Shown here: piece after piece, positions 47,401 to 60,110 of the stretch
How the letters are laid out: each line of letters starts with the position of its first letter
Numbering within the stretch: position 1 is the first letter of the stretch
Made by a program: the position numbers and the translations under genes
The notes under the pieces: model-generated
Database searches by the model: none
Told to the model about the DNA's origin: nothing
What the model saw: the letters and a program-made list of their open reading frames with translations, nothing else
Assembly (NCBI GenBank): GCA_016584495.1
Contig: WAID01000003.1
Coordinates: 5,474,501 to 5,538,500 of the forward strand
Direction of reading: 5' to 3'
DNA length: 64,000 bases
From: Celoporthe dispersa
Lineage: Eukaryota > Ascomycota > Sordariomycetes > Diaporthales > Cryphonectriaceae

Positions 47401-47877
47401 AGCGTGCAGGGCATCCTGTTCCTGGAGGTGTCGCTCACAGAGAACTGGCTGATCTTTGTCACCCGCGGCTTCGAGACGTACCCGTCCTTCCAGCTCGTGG
47501 CGGCCATCTTCGGCGTCGACGTGCTGGCGACGCTGTTCTGTGTCTTTGGCTGGTTCACGGGCGGCGAGGACACCACGTCCATCCCGGCCACGCTGTCGTC
47601 GGCGCTGTCGTCCAACGGCCGCACCGACATTGTCACCGTCGTGGTCGTGTGGTGCTACTCCATCGCCGTGGTCATCGTCATCGCTATTGTGTACTATGTC
47701 ATGACGGGCTGGACGACCCTCGACAACCTCGGCCGCAAGAAGAGGTCCAAGACTGACACCCTGATGGAGAACATCATCACTCAGCTCAGCAAGGTGTCGA
47801 TCGAGCACGAGAAGAATGACCAGGGCGCCAACAGGTTTTACCTGGCCCAGAAGGTCATCACCGAGGAGGAAGACTGA
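44459..47877 (+). CDS. P-type plasma membrane H+-ATPase (P3A), second fungal type
   Basis: Six exons (44459-44674, 44740-44986, 45046-45312, 45373-45462, 45530-46836, 46920-47877). Hallmarks: SAITGESLAVDKY (about 310), CSDKTGTLTANQLS with the phosphorylated Asp at about 465, KGAPN, MLTGDAIAIAKET, and MTGDGVNDAPSLKKSD. Ten membrane spans and a basic C-terminal tail are predicted. It pumps protons out and powers secondary transport. Between VPADAQLI and VAIDQSAITG is an acidic insert of about 45 residues, absent from classical PMA1 and, as I recall, typical of the second (pmaB/PMA2-like) fungal class. The N-terminal 24 codons join the frame PQYDQEDLESGQFVQETQN only if one C of the run 44531-44535 is dropped, giving 1027 residues. 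Confidence 0.92.
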
Positions 47878-49824
47878 TTGTTGAGCAAGAACCAACAAAG
47901 ACCCCCTCGGAAGGAAAGGGGAATAAATGGTGATACCCAAAGAAAAACAGCAAAGAAACTTAAAAATAAGATATAGAAGGTGTTGATCTACCAGAAGGAA
48001 GCTGTATAATTGTGTCCTAAGTTATTAATTTTTTTTTCCCCACCCCTCTTGTTGTACAATATGACCGAGAAAGATTATCTTGGTTCCTGACGGGGCTTGG
48101 TGGCCGGCGCTTGACGCGCGAAGACTACTGCTTCGATCATGAGGGGATGGGTAGGGCATTTCCTTGGTGGATGGCATCAAATAGAAATTCACACAAGTTC
48201 CAAGGTCAAAAACAAGCCTCTCCAATCCCACCTACGGGAGATAGAAGTCAGCAACTCGAGTGAAAAGGAAGAAAAAAAAATCACTGTTCGTATTCAGGCG
48301 TTGAAGTCTGACGTATTGCGATTGCAACAGTATTTGTGGCAGCCGGTAGAGACGCCGCATGGACTGTTTGCTGATCACCAGCCACGGCGAATGAGGCGCA
48401 TTAGGCTCGAGACTATTGGATCTCTGGGGGGTATGGAATATCGTGGCTGGTCTCATCGGCAGAGGTGAGCTTACGAGCGAACGGGCCATCACCATGGGGG
48501 AGAAGCTGTTGCAGGGGAGAAGATGAAGAGAGGAATGAGAGTTTCAATCTCTAACAGGTTAAGTAGGTAGAGAGTGTTTCATTGTTTAGGATAGAGATAG
48601 ATGTGTTGCTTGTTGTGGACCAAGCCATCAATTTCTGGCAGCCTGCAGTTATCTGTACTGCGTCTTCTGCAGCGCTGTGTTGCGTTCTTGATGGATCAGA
48701 GCAGGTGGATCCAGCTCAGAAGATGCGATGCACGTCCTAAGGGATACCGCTGAGACAAGATTACTACTATGGTACCAAAATTCAATGCAGATTATGGTGA
48801 GATGTGGCCGCTCACGGTCAGGGATAGACAATGACATTGTGCCTGTGCGCGCTGCGCAGTTGTCAATTCCCATCGCCCTCCGTCACACCATTGAGAAATT
48901 CGAAGGCTGGTGTTGCAGGTGACCTGCAGGAAGCGGGCCATCCTTCCTTCAGGATTGGCTGGAGGGAGAGCAACAACAAGTGCTTGCAGCTCGGCAACTC
49001 CATCGAAGTCCCCACCCGGGTGTGGGATAGGGAACCTGTTCAGAGCATGGGTTGCACGGGTCTGCAGGGCCATGGCCATGACCATGCTTTCTAGAATTCT
49101 CCTCACACCAGCCACCGGGTTTAATTGATAAGGTTGGGATCTCCTGTGCTCTTAATCATCCTATTGGGCCGGCTGTCCAGAGACCTGAGCTTAAGACCAC
49201 CATCTCCTCTTGAGTCCTTGAGATAGCAGAGGGGGGGAGGGGGAAATACACAGTAGACCAGGTACATCAAAGTATGCTGGCATGATGCCACAGTTGGGGG
49301 GGGGCTCGTTGGTACTGTAGGTTGTCGCTAAGCTTGAGCTGAACCTTGCCGCTGCCTTGGGCGCTGCTGCCACCCTGCCAGCCAGCTTTCTCTGCCCCGC
49401 GGAGTTTTAGAGCCCAAAAAAAGAAACCAAATCAAAGTGGGTCGCTGGGGTAACGCCCGCCTTGTGTTTACCGCTGTCCGTCCCAGCTTATGGACTACCG
49501 CGTAGGCAATCACGATCCCTGCTTGACCACCACTGTTTCCCCCCACCCACCTCTCGATTCGATCCTCATCGTCGCGCCTTTCTGTCGCCCAGAACTGAGA
49601 GGGAGGACCAGTCTTCTCCTTCTTCTCTCTACCTTGCCAGAGAGAGGTGCAATCTGCAAGAATAGTCCGATCGAGTGTGATCCAGGAGAACAAGGGGGGT
49701 TGCATAGCAAACTGCATCTTCCCTGATCAGGACTTCCTTGACCTTGATCTGGCATCCTCCACACAGGGCCCATCCTTCCCGTTTGCTGTCAGTCGTCACT
49801 CTCGTCACCACCTCTGGCCTTCAC

Positions 49825-49855
<31 letters not shown>

Positions 49856-50468
49856 TCTCTTCTCTCTACACAAACAACTTTCCCCATCTCTCTTTCCCTT
49901 TCTCTGTTTTCATACGTGTCTGGCTTTACCTTCTTTACATTCTCGCTGGTTTGGCAGCACAAAATTACCTCTCATCTCGAGACCATCACCGCAGTCAACA
50001 TTGGTCTCATAGCATTCATCCTACGACATACCAGTTCACCTGTGTTTTGCAGACAATAGGACTTGCCTTGGTCCTCTATTTCCTAGAACTCCAAATCTCA
50101 CCACACTGCACTTTTTCCTTCTTTTCTTTGGAAGCGCATCTTTTCTCCAATCTCCTCACTTGTCTGGCTGCCCACCATCATCGGGTCAACAACGCGTCGA
50201 GTCTCAGACACCAGCCACCTTTTCCTACTCTGTGCTACGGACACCCTTGCGCACACTACAGACCGCTTATCGAGGCTGCCACACACCACACCAACGGAAC
50301 CAACCTCCATTTTTTTTCTTTTCCTTTCTCTCTCCAGAGGTTGCCAGAGGTGCATGTTGGATTGAGCGCCAGAGGATCCCAAATTCATGGACTCGTCAGA
50401 TCCTGTAGGTTCTTCTCTCTCTCACACACGAACCCCACCCCCCTTTCACCAGCGACACATCTGTCGAA
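47878..50468. other. intergenic H+-ATPase / BUD4
   Basis: About 2.6 kb with no supportable gene. The last 850 bases before BUD4 are pyrimidine-rich on the plus strand and include a CT repeat (49825-49852), fitting a promoter and long leader. The frame at 49738-50535 is low-complexity and overlaps the BUD4 start, so it is not called. Confidence 0.5.
49825..49852. repeat. CT dinucleotide microsatellite
   Basis: About 14 CT units about 0.6 kb before the BUD4 start codon, in its pyrimidine-rich presumed leader. Confidence 0.88.
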
Positions 50469-53400
50469 ATGGCCTCATATGGTGGCTCTGGTATGCAGAG
50501 GCCTAACTTTCCTCAGGTACAGCCTTTGCGACTAGCGAAGAACAGTCCTCCGTCTCCTGGGAAGATGCCAGGTGCTACGCCGCGCCCCCTATCCGAGATC
50601 TCTCCAGCTGAGAAGCGACGAAACTCCCCCAGTTGGAAACAGGCTGTTCAGGTAAGAAGACCGTCTTTTCTCGCCACGTCTTGTCCAATCCCCATTGACC
50701 ATTTCTCCCCCTTGGCAGAAGATGAATACCGACTCCTCCCCGTTCCAGAGCTCACCGCTGGACGGGACCACATCGCCCCGCCTGTTCTGGCAGAATAAGA
50801 ACAGCGAGAACAACCCCTTTGGCCGGGGCTCACCGTCCCCCACCCGCCGCGGATCCATCGAGCGCCTCCAGAAAGCGTCACGCGTCAAGAACAGCAACAT
50901 CCTCGCTCTTGAGCAGAAGCAGGAGTACGATCCTACCAAGATACCACAGGTCGAGCGACCACTGTCAAAAGTACAAGGCAACGCGTTTAGTGGCACTGGT
51001 ATCAGCGGGTACCGCGACAACAAGGCATTCAACCACGGGAGGTCTGACAGCCAGACCAGGATCCCTCAGTACAGCCTCAAGTCGCCTCCTCCTCTGACCA
51101 AAACCCCCCCCCTGACGACGCGCAGTCCTCCGCCTAACGGCCCGCGCCCGGCGAGCAGGGACCAGGCATCGCCCACCAAGTCATCCCTCGCACCGAGCCG
51201 CTTCAGGACCAGTCTCGACAGGGAGAACGGCCACGACTCGGATGACGGGTCCCACGATGGGCGTGAGCTTCCTTCTGGAAGGGCTCTCCACCGCCACGCC
51301 AAGAGCGTCACTTTTGATGTCGCGCCTCCACAGGTGAATGAGTATGAGATGGTCACCCCGGACATCTCTTCTATCGGTGGCGACAGCTCTCGTGAGGGCA
51401 GCTATGACTCGGCGGAAGACGACGACGACGATCACTACATCATTGGTAGTGACGCTCATGAGGACAGCTTCGACGCCTCCCTCGAGGATGTTGCCAAGAC
51501 CCCGGTCGTCCTGCCTGATGACTGGCGACATGACCTGGAAAACGGTGCCGAGGATGACTTTACGCACAGCCTCATGCCTGAGGGCTTCCCAAGCTTTGCG
51601 CCTGGCGGGTTACCTCAGCAGGATCGCTCAGACTCTCGCAACTCCAACGGCGACCACAGGCCTCTCCCCCCTCTCCCGCCTCCTCCAGGCTTCAACAGCG
51701 AGCGACGGAACTCGAACTCCTCGGCGGGCCTGTCTGCGACTGCTGAGCGGATGATGGGGTCCCAGCGGACCCTGCCATCTCCGCCTCCCGCCTCCCCCGC
51801 TCTCGAAGGCCGACCTCCAGAACATTGGCAACGGTAAGATGACGCTTGAGGAGCGGCTCAAGCTGATGATGCTGTCAGACGATGGCAAGTCAGCCGCGGA
51901 GCAGCAGCGCGAGCGGCGACTGAGACGCGCAGGAGCCCGTGATCGCGCCGACAGCCAGCTCACGGAGCCCGAGCATGAGCATGAGCATGCACCAGAGCCC
52001 GAGCATGCGGCCGAACGTGAGCATGACCACGAGGAGCCTGAGCCTGAGCACAAGCTGGCTGAGCTGGGGCCCGCGCCTGAGATGCACCACGAGGACGCTG
52101 CCGGTGAAGAGGATGATACGCTTGGTGACTTGGGTGACTACCAACTGCCACCACACATCTCGCGCGAGTCGATCCTACGGAGAGTGGACGGTAACAAGGG
52201 TTTGGAGAGGGAGTCCGACTACAACTTCTCCTCCCTGCCCAGCTCTCCAGAGCGCAATCCGCCTCTGGACCCCGACGTGCCTATCCCCAGCACCGAAGAT
52301 GCCAGCATGGACGAGGTCGAGTCCAGTGGACATCTGGAACAGGAGTTCGGTGAAGATGATTCGATCATTGACCAGTACCCGCGATCCGAATCTGATGGTG
52401 ACGATTTCGACGACTCCGACTCGGAAGTCACCGACAAGAACTATGACTCCGATAGCAACTACTCTGGGCCTGGCCAGGAGCTACCAAATCTCCGCGAAGA
52501 GAAGATCGATGAGGACGAGATCACCACCCCGCGAGCCGCCTCTCCCGCACAGAACGCGGACTCTCTTGACGCCATCACGGAGCGCATGCTCCCAGATGTG
52601 GCCACTACCACCCAGAAGCACAACCCCTTCACTGATGATCTGCAGCCATTCATGCTCCCCAAGCCCACCGAAATCGAGGCCGAAGCCGAGGCCGAGGCTG
52701 AGGACTCTGAGGTCGACGATGCCCACGAAGTGCCCCAGCGGCCCTCCACGCCAGAGCACCCTACCTCGAAGCCCGAGTACGACGGAACGGGCTGGGGCGA
52801 GCCAGATGAGTATGATGACGAGCCTAGGACGCCAGATTCTGTCATTCACCGCCCCCTGCCAGAACCCGAGGAAGAGGAGGCGCGTGTCTCACCTACCATT
52901 CCTGAGACGGCAGCCACCATCAAATCTGCCGCTGGTTCGAAATTGAAGACGCGACCTTCTGCTACGCCTGCTGACATCGAGACAATGCGAGAGCAGAGGC
53001 GCATCGTTAGCCGCGAGGTGCCTGGTATGCAGAACATGGCCGATCGTCATCAGAGCCGGCTCCCTGGCACCCTCGAGGGCAAGCAGCTCCTGTCTCCCAA
53101 CCCATCCTCGGAGGACTACATGCTGCGACACCCCAGCTTCAAGGCCAGGAGCCTCACGTTGGATTTTGATCTTGGTCTCAGTCTGGACGACGATTTCGAG
53201 CGGGTCATCGAAGCGCAAAAGGTGGCGTTCCAACAAGTTTCTTTTCACCCATCTTCTAAATCTGCAGGCCAGACACTTTCTAGACAAGCGTCTAGGGTCA
53301 GGCTCGCGAAGCGGACAGCCCCCAGCACAGCTGATACTAACATCGCCCCACCCAAACAGCGAGGCTATCTGATGCGCCAGAACACCAAGGTCGTGGCAGC

Positions 53401-55035
53401 CAGCGACAAAGATACCGACGACTTGCGCCCCGTCTCACGCTCTGCCGGCAACTCACCCGTGAAGCAGCACCGCCCTCAGTCGTGGACGGTCGAGCCTTGG
53501 AATGGCCAGGTTAGGAAGAAGAGCCTCAAGAAGAGACCCGTCACGACTGGGCCCGTTCCGCCAATGCCGGGTCGGAGAGCAACGCGGCCACAATGACCAC
53601 TGTGGCTGAGGAGGAGGTCGTCGAGGACGCTTCGGGTGATGACAATGGCGAGCGAGGAAGACTGTTCGTCAAGGTCCTGGGCGTCAAGGACCTTGACCTG
53701 CCCATTCCTAAGAGTAAGTGCATGCATGGTACTTTCCGAGCCCGACCGTAACTCGAGCTGACTTGGCTTGTATAGACGAGCGCACCTGGTTCAGCCTGAC
53801 CCTCGACAACGGCGTTCACTGTGTCACTACTGCGTGGCTCGAGCTGGCGAGAAACGCGCCCATCGGTCAAGAATTTGAGCTGGTCGTCCCGAACGACCTC
53901 GAGTTCCAGCTGACCCTGAACGTCAAGCTGGAGCAGCCTCCCCCGCAGAGGATCGTTCAGTCTCAGAGCTCCCCACGCAAGGCCAAGACGTCGACCTTCA
54001 GCAGAGTGTTCGCGTCTCCGAAGAAGCGCAAGGAGATGGAGCTGCGCCAGAAGGAAGAGGAAGAGCGACTTGCTCGGCAGCAGCGCGAGGCGCAGGCCAG
54101 ACAGATTGCGGCCAACCCTACCGCCTGGGATCTCCTGTCACCCCTCGCCGCCGCCGACGGCAGCTTTGCTCGCGCCTACGTCTGTCTCAAGGAGCACGAG
54201 ACACGATGCTTTGGCCGTCCGTATGTGGTCGATGTGGCGTGCTTTAACGAGTGGGCGACCGAGGAAGCCGGTTTCGCATCGAGCGTCAAGAGCAAGCGAG
54301 GCAGCAACTCCGTTGTTCGGAAGGCTCCGTATAAGATCGGCAAGCTCGAGCTGCAGCTCCTGTTCGTCCCGAGACCCAAGGGCTCCACGGATGAAGACAT
54401 GCCCAAGAGCATGAACTCGTGCATCCGCGAGATGAAGGCTGCTGAGGAGCGACGATCCCGCAACTGGGAGGGTCACCTCAGCCAGCAGGGTGGTGACTGT
54501 CCCGTACGTACATATTAATATCCGGTACAGCTTAGTCTCTTTACTAACTTGTCGATAATAGTTCTGGCGCCGCCGCTACTTCAAGCTGGCTGGCACGAAG
54601 CTGACTGCCTACCACGAGGCCACACGCCAGCCGCGTGCCACCATCAACCTGGCCAATGCAAAGCGCCTCATCGATGACCGCCGAGCTCTGACAGAGAAGG
54701 AGACCACCGGTAAGAACGGGAAGCGCCGGAAGTCAGCCTTTGGTGAAGAAGAGGAGGGGTACATGTTCGTCGAAGAGGGCTTCCGCATTCGATTCAACAA
54801 TGGCGAGATCATCGACTTTTATGCCGACAACGCATCAGACAAGGAGGGCTGGATGAAGGCTCTTTCGGATGTCATCGGTCGTGACAGCCTCGGACACGAC
54901 GATGACACCTTCGGCGGCTCTCGCAACAAGGGCAAGTGGTGCGAGCTCGTCCTTAAGCGGGAGGACACGATGCGCCGGCGTGCTGAAGGACGGCGGCCCA
55001 GCCACCATGCTCGCGCCAAGAGCAGCCTCGTTTGA
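50469..55035 (+). CDS. BUD4: Bud4, anillin-like septation / bud-site protein, two frameshifts
   Basis: Four exons (50469-50651, 50719-53713, 53776-54503, 54562-55035). The N-terminal two thirds are disordered, with SP-rich stretches, an acidic patch (SAEDDDDDHYIIGSD) and a Glu-His repeat (about 51966-52056). The end holds an anillin-homology region (ERTWFSLTLDNGVHCVTTAW, then a K/E-rich coil) and a PH domain from FWRRRYFKLAGTKLTAYHEA to GWMKALSDVIGR. Bud4 works with the landmark protein Bud3 and septins to place and build septa. The frame must lose one base in the C run at 51793-51797 (restoring LSKADLQNIGNGKMTLEERL) and gain one at GGG 53569-53571 (restoring PMPG then SESNAATMTTV), giving 1459 residues. 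Confidence 0.9.
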
Positions 55036-55895
55036 GGAGATGGTGGGCTAGTCCTCTTGTCTTTGGTCGACTTCGCTCGAGAAGATGACCGTACGTTAAA
55101 ACGACGTTTCTTGATGAAGCACATCGTCGCCGACACGCCCGGTCTTCATCCTCCTTATTGTTTTTTTTTCTTTCCTTCCTCAGTATTGCGACTCCTCATC
55201 CGCATTGTCCATTGTTTAGTCCTATGGCACCACAACCTAGGGCCCAGCTCCCTATTCGTTTCGTGGCACTTATTTCTCTTTCACTTGGTCTGACGGATAC
55301 TCGTGGCTCTAATTCCCTCTTGGAGTAGAGCTGGTGTTCTGTCACCAAAGCAGACCAAAATTCTGGAGTGTGGTGTTGGATGATGGGAATGGAATGTGGT
55401 TGTGCGGGGGTTACCTCGGAAGGAGTTCACGTTCAGGGCCATGGCGGTGGTGTTCAGGCCAATTGTGAGAACCAGCGACGGATATGCCGGACTTTTCTGT
55501 GCTCGAGAAGTGGAATTGTATTCTGGTCTGCTATTTCTGGTCTGGATAGGGAGCACATGTTTTAATCTCCTCCTGCCTTGAATGGGTTGATGCTCATTGC
55601 AGAGCCCTTTCTATAGTAGTTTGCTTGTTCAAAACTACTCGGAGCGAGTTCCCACCAGAGCGAGACCGGCAGATAGCGGTGACCCCAGGCAAGGGCTGGA
55701 ATCCACTCCCTGATGATTTACATCTCGTTACTCCTGTTTCTCCGTTTCACAATCTTGACCTATGCAGGGGCGACTTTTCCTAGGGATAGAAAGTCTCTTC
55801 TCTTACAAGCCGAATCTCTTATCTTATGCCATGCACGCAATCGACCTCCATCAGAATCTCCCGATATCCCTTCCAAACATCCACGATACGAACCA
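55036..55895. other. convergent intergenic region BUD4 / NADH dehydrogenase
   Basis: About 0.9 kb shared by two 3' ends. No gene or structured terminator stands out. Confidence 0.5.
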
Positions 55896-57560
55896 CTACT
55901 GGTTGGTCAGCAACGGCTCAGACTGGTCAGACGAACATATGCACTCAGCAACCATCCTCCCACTCACATATACTGGCACGAGGACCTTATTCTTCAGGCT
56001 CATGCTCCTGGTCAGGTACGCCGTCCTCCACAGCACCCAAGCGACCCACCCGGTCAGGCGGTCCGCGGAGCTCTGGTGGATGGCCTTCCAGTTGCCAAGG
56101 TAGGTCATGGTGCCTAGGTTCCTGAAGCGGAAGGGCCTGGCCGCCTCGCTCAGGGCGCCACCGGCTGCGCTGTGCTTGTTGAGGGTCCTGGCGAGGTGGG
56201 CTGCCTCTTGGGAGGCCACCTGGGCGGTCTTGGGGAGGTCAGGCTGGGATGCTATGACGGCACAGTCGCCGATGACGAAGACGGAGGGGAGGAGCTGCTG
56301 CTGGGCGCCCGGGAAGGAGGAGCTGGCCAGGCGGGCGCGGAACTGCTCGTCCACGATGATGCCGCCCGTCTTGGGGTCCTCCTCAAGGCGGTACTCGGAC
56401 TGTTGTTGGATGGACCCATCACCGGCGAGGGTCTTCCGCACGAGTTTGTCCACGAGTGGGTTCTGCATGAGCCCCGTGCTCCAGACGACGATACCCGCGC
56501 CGATCTCCTCCCCGCCGGCCTCCTTGATGCGTAGGCGGAGGCCACCCGTGTCCGGGTCCGGGGCGACGCGCTGGATGGTGTGATTGGTGCAGACGGAGAT
56601 GCCCTGGCGTCGGAACAAGCGCATGGCATAGGAGGCGAGGGCCTGGTCGAACATAGGGAGGATCTTGGGGGAGATGTCGTAGACAGTGATCTGGACGTGG
56701 GGCATGAGGCTGGGGTAGATCTTGGAGAGGTCGTCGTGGACGAGGTCGTGCAGCTCGGCGGCGTACTCGATGCCTGTAGGGCCGCCTCCTACGACGGCGA
56801 AGTGTAGGAGCTTGCGGCGGGCCTCGTCGGCTGTTTGGGCGTGGGTCAGGTACTGGTCTTCTGGAGGAGCCCGAGGGACGATGAGCGACGAGGAGACTCA
56901 CTCATGGCGTGGCTGGTGCACTGCTCGAACAGCGAGAGGACTCGCGACCGGATCCTCCTCGCGTCGCCGATGTCCCTCAGGAAGTGTGCATGCTGCCGGA
57001 CGCCCTCGATGCCGAAGGTCTGGCTGTACGCCCCGACGGCGACCACCAGCTTATCATAGCTCAGATCTGTGACGGGGCCCTTGGCGGTCTCGGCCGCCGT
57101 CACCCCTTCTCCGCCGGCTCGAGGCGACGACGGCAGGATGGTCCGGCTAGCGGACGGGTCATCCGCCACGTTCTCCTCGACGCGCACGACCTTGTGCTCA
57201 AAGTCGACGTCGTCGGCCCAGCCCTGGTAGAAGCGGACGTTTTTGCCCAGGCGGCGGACGGACTCGAGGGTGGTGCGAAACTCGAGGGTGCCGACGGCGG
57301 TGGAGGCGAGGAGCGGAGTGAAGACGAAGTAGGAGCGGGGGGAGACTATGATCCTTTCGTATTTGGTAGGGTCGAGGTTGCGGGCGAAGGCGTAGCCTGC
57401 CCAGCCTGGGGGAAAATAGGGAGGAAGGAGCGAATATGTGAGTGAGCTGCCTGCCTCCTGGCCTGGTACTCGAAGGGAAGAGAGAAGGCGCGTTCGGGCG
57501 GAGGGACAGACTTACCGGATCCTAGGATCACGACTCTTTCTTTCTTGCCTGTGGTTTTGC
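55896..57560 (-). CDS. type II (alternative) NADH dehydrogenase, 5' end unresolved
   Basis: At least three exons: first ending at 57516, then 57405-56902 and 56830-55896. The first dinucleotide-binding motif is KKERVVILGSGWAGYAFARN, split by an intron in the last Gly codon. The second is LLHFAVVGGGPTGIEYAAEL. FTPLLASTAVGTLEFRTTLE and the tail LGNWKAIHQSSADRLTGWVAW, with a C-terminal hydrophobic segment, fit the NDI1/NDE family, which passes electrons from NAD(P)H to ubiquinone without pumping protons. Upstream of KKERVV the frame hits a stop, and CCACAG before it looks like an acceptor, so a short leader exon probably lies before 57560; I could not fix it. The absence of an EF-hand insert argues against the calcium-regulated NADPH type. 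Whether the enzyme faces matrix or cytosol cannot be told. Confidence 0.85.
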
Positions 57561-58786
57561 ATCAGCTCGTGTCGTTGATCGTCATCATGGTTTGAAGTAC
57601 AACATATATACTCCTGCGCGTCTCTCTGCTCTCTCTCTCTCTCAGCTGCATCCATCCTGACCCTATCATCCACCTTCTCCTCTTCAGATGTGACTTCACA
57701 CCACTCGCTCGTCGTCCATCTGAGGATCTGGACGCTTCTTCTTAAATCTCTTTGAATCCACTCCCATGTTTCATCATGAGATCACCTGGTAACTATCTGC
57801 TTGACCCATCTCGGAATTGTAGAGATGGAATAGTCCTTCCCACCAGCCCCACACCCATTCCAGACTACTCATCCAACAGCATCCCGAGAAAAAAGAAGAG
57901 CCACATACCATTTTTCTCAGACCGAAAGCTCGAAAAACATCTGGTTCTGGACACTGACAGGGCCGTTCGTGCAAGCGTGTTGGGATGCCCAAGAGCGGAT
58001 GCCATTCTTTGCATCTCACGAGCCGAGCAATAACTACTACCAAGGATTCCCACGATGCGAATACTTCATATATATACTATAAAGTTCACCCGAGATGACT
58101 GTGATCTACGCCGAATCGGCACTTGACCGCGAACACCGAGAGAGTGCTCACTCGTGGGGTCTTCCTGTCTCTCGCTGGAGCCGGGTGTCTTCGGAAGGTT
58201 GTCATTGGAGGCTGAGGATCCCTCGCCGGAATCGCTCGGGGACTACCTGAAGTTTATGATTACTCTTCTTGAAAACTCTGGGTCCAGCAGAACCGGAACC
58301 GCACTCAGGGGGGGAGGTTTTTGGGGTTTTTTTTCTCTCCTTCTTTCCTTTTCTGTCTTTTCTCATCTTACTTATTTGTCTTTATTGGAGTGGGAATTTG
58401 TCGGTGAGGCAGACTGGGATGTCATCTTTAAGGCGTGGAACCGGATTATGTACTACAGGAGGTATGCAAATATTTATTATGTCACGAGGCTGAGCTTGCA
58501 GGGGCACGGCATGCAAGCTATTCGTCCCCTGAGGCTGGAATGATGTCGATAAAGTCAACTATTATTGTCATTATCATCATTCTGCAGGAGAAAAGAAAAA
58601 TGGAAACAAATATATGGACTCTCAAGCCAACAATCGTCAGTGTAGAGATGTCTCAGTACCATAGAGATACAGGGCAGTCGATCCACCCATAACATATCGA
58701 GTGTATTTCTGTGCTATCCTCCAAAACAAGACACGTGACGAGCCAGAGACGAGCAGGATAACATCTCCAGTCGCACGTCTGTCCTC
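57561..58786. other. intergenic, NADH dehydrogenase upstream / lysozyme downstream
   Basis: About 1.2 kb between two minus-strand genes. It holds a TATATAT sequence on the minus strand at 57604-57610 and a GA/CT tract near 57635-57645. The missing first exon of the dehydrogenase may lie at its left end. No other gene seen. Confidence 0.45.
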
Positions 58787-59998
58787 TCAGCACGGGTTCG
58801 GGTTCGCAACAACATCATCCGCCGTCTTGAACAGCGCAACCTCAGCATCCCTCCGCCGCACAAGACCAGGGAGCACCCCATTGTCCCCATACACCCACTT
58901 AGGCAGCTCCTCCTCGGCCACCGTGTCTGGGTCCTCTCCCGCGTTCAGCTCCCTGATGAGAGTAGACGAGCCTGCCGCCCCGCAGCCCTCGTTGAAGGCC
59001 CAGCTGACGAGGGCGCCGAACTGATTGGCGTTGAGGTGGACGGAGGAGGCGAGGTCATCAGAGATGCACTTGCGGTATTCCTTGGTCTGGTGTCAGGAGA
59101 ACGTTCGGGAAAGGGAAATTATGTGCAGGGTTGTGTAATAATGGGGGCTGGCATTGCAACACAAAAAAGAAGAGAAGAAGAAGGAAAACCCACGAGCAGG
59201 TCGTCTATCAAGAGCGCCCAGGCGTCGTCGACAGATAGGGGGATCGGGTAGTTCACATCAGAGCAGCTGGCGTCGCTACAAAGATGGCCGATTCCGATGG
59301 TTGGGTGACCGTCCGGATCGCCGTCTGCATAAAGTAAGTACATATTGTGTCAGCCCTCCGAGTAGTGGTAACTCACAAGGACTGGCATACAACCCCTCAA
59401 ACTCGCGGATGAGAGCCAGGCTGGCCGTGTTCAGCAGAGGATACCCGCTGGAACATGTGCTGCCGTCACCCTGATACTCTGCAGGGACATCACCGTCATC
59501 ATCGCCGCCGCCACCACCTGTCGAGCCTCCTCCAGAACCACCACCAATACAGCACTGCACATTGCTCCCGCCGGGACAATACCCCGGCGTCGAAGTACCA
59601 TCACAAGCGCCCGTATCCACACACTCACCCCCGACCCCAGCCACACTACACGTCCCATACGTACAGCATTGGATCGAGCTGTCCCCAGGGCAGAGACCCG
59701 CGGTGGACGTGCCCCCGCCCGACGAGCACGAGGACGTGGGCAGACACAGCCCCTCCTGACCGCCGGACGGGAGGGTGCAGGACCCGTAGGTGCAGCACTG
59801 GATGTCTGCCGCCCCTGGGCAGAACCCGGGTGTGGAGGTGCCGCCGGCGGAGCTGCAGGTGGCTGTGGTGATGCAGGTGCCGTCGTGGCCTGGGGAGATG
59901 GTGCACGTTGTCGTTGTGGCTGCGTGGACAGGAGAGCTGGCGAGGCTTAGGAGGACGGGGAGGAGGAAGGGAGACACTTTTGTCATGGTCGTTTTCAT
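58787..59998 (-). CDS. secreted phage-type (GH24) lysozyme with three six-cysteine modules
   Basis: Three exons (59998-59377, 59324-59194, 59086-58787), 350 residues. Signal peptide to about residue 27. Three tandem modules follow, each with six Cys in the pattern C..C..C..C..CC (Cys 32-69, 74-112, 117-150) and the shared core TSTPGFCPG. A Gly/Ser/Asp linker leads to a T4-type lysozyme: EFEGLYASPYGDPDGHPTIG places Glu201, Asp210 and Thr216 with exactly the 9 and 6 spacing of T4 Glu11, Asp20 and Thr26; GIGHLC follows. The C-terminal half has LNANQFGALVSWAFNEGCG. It should cleave peptidoglycan, so it is likely a secreted antibacterial enzyme. GH24 is mainly a phage/bacterial family, so old transfer is plausible; the introns show it is long settled. 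The frame extends to 60007 but begins there with TTG, so ATG 59998 is used. Confidence 0.92.
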
Positions 59999-60102
59999 TT
60001 GGTGCAAAGAGGGTTATTATTGATTGAGTGTAGGAGATAACAGTGATGGCTGTCGTCGAACGAGGTTTTTCTGGTGAGAGAGGACAATAAGATGCCGGGT
60101 CC

Positions 60103-60110
60103 TATTTATA
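60103..60110 (-). promoter_or_regulatory. TATA box of lysozyme gene
   Basis: TATAAATA on the minus strand, about 105 bases before ATG 59998. A close match to consensus at a normal fungal distance. Confidence 0.55.

Noticed and set aside
46900..47940. Minus-strand open frame opposite the last H+-ATPase exon
   Set aside because: Antisense shadow; His/Asp/Gly-rich composition typical of reversed membrane-protein codons.
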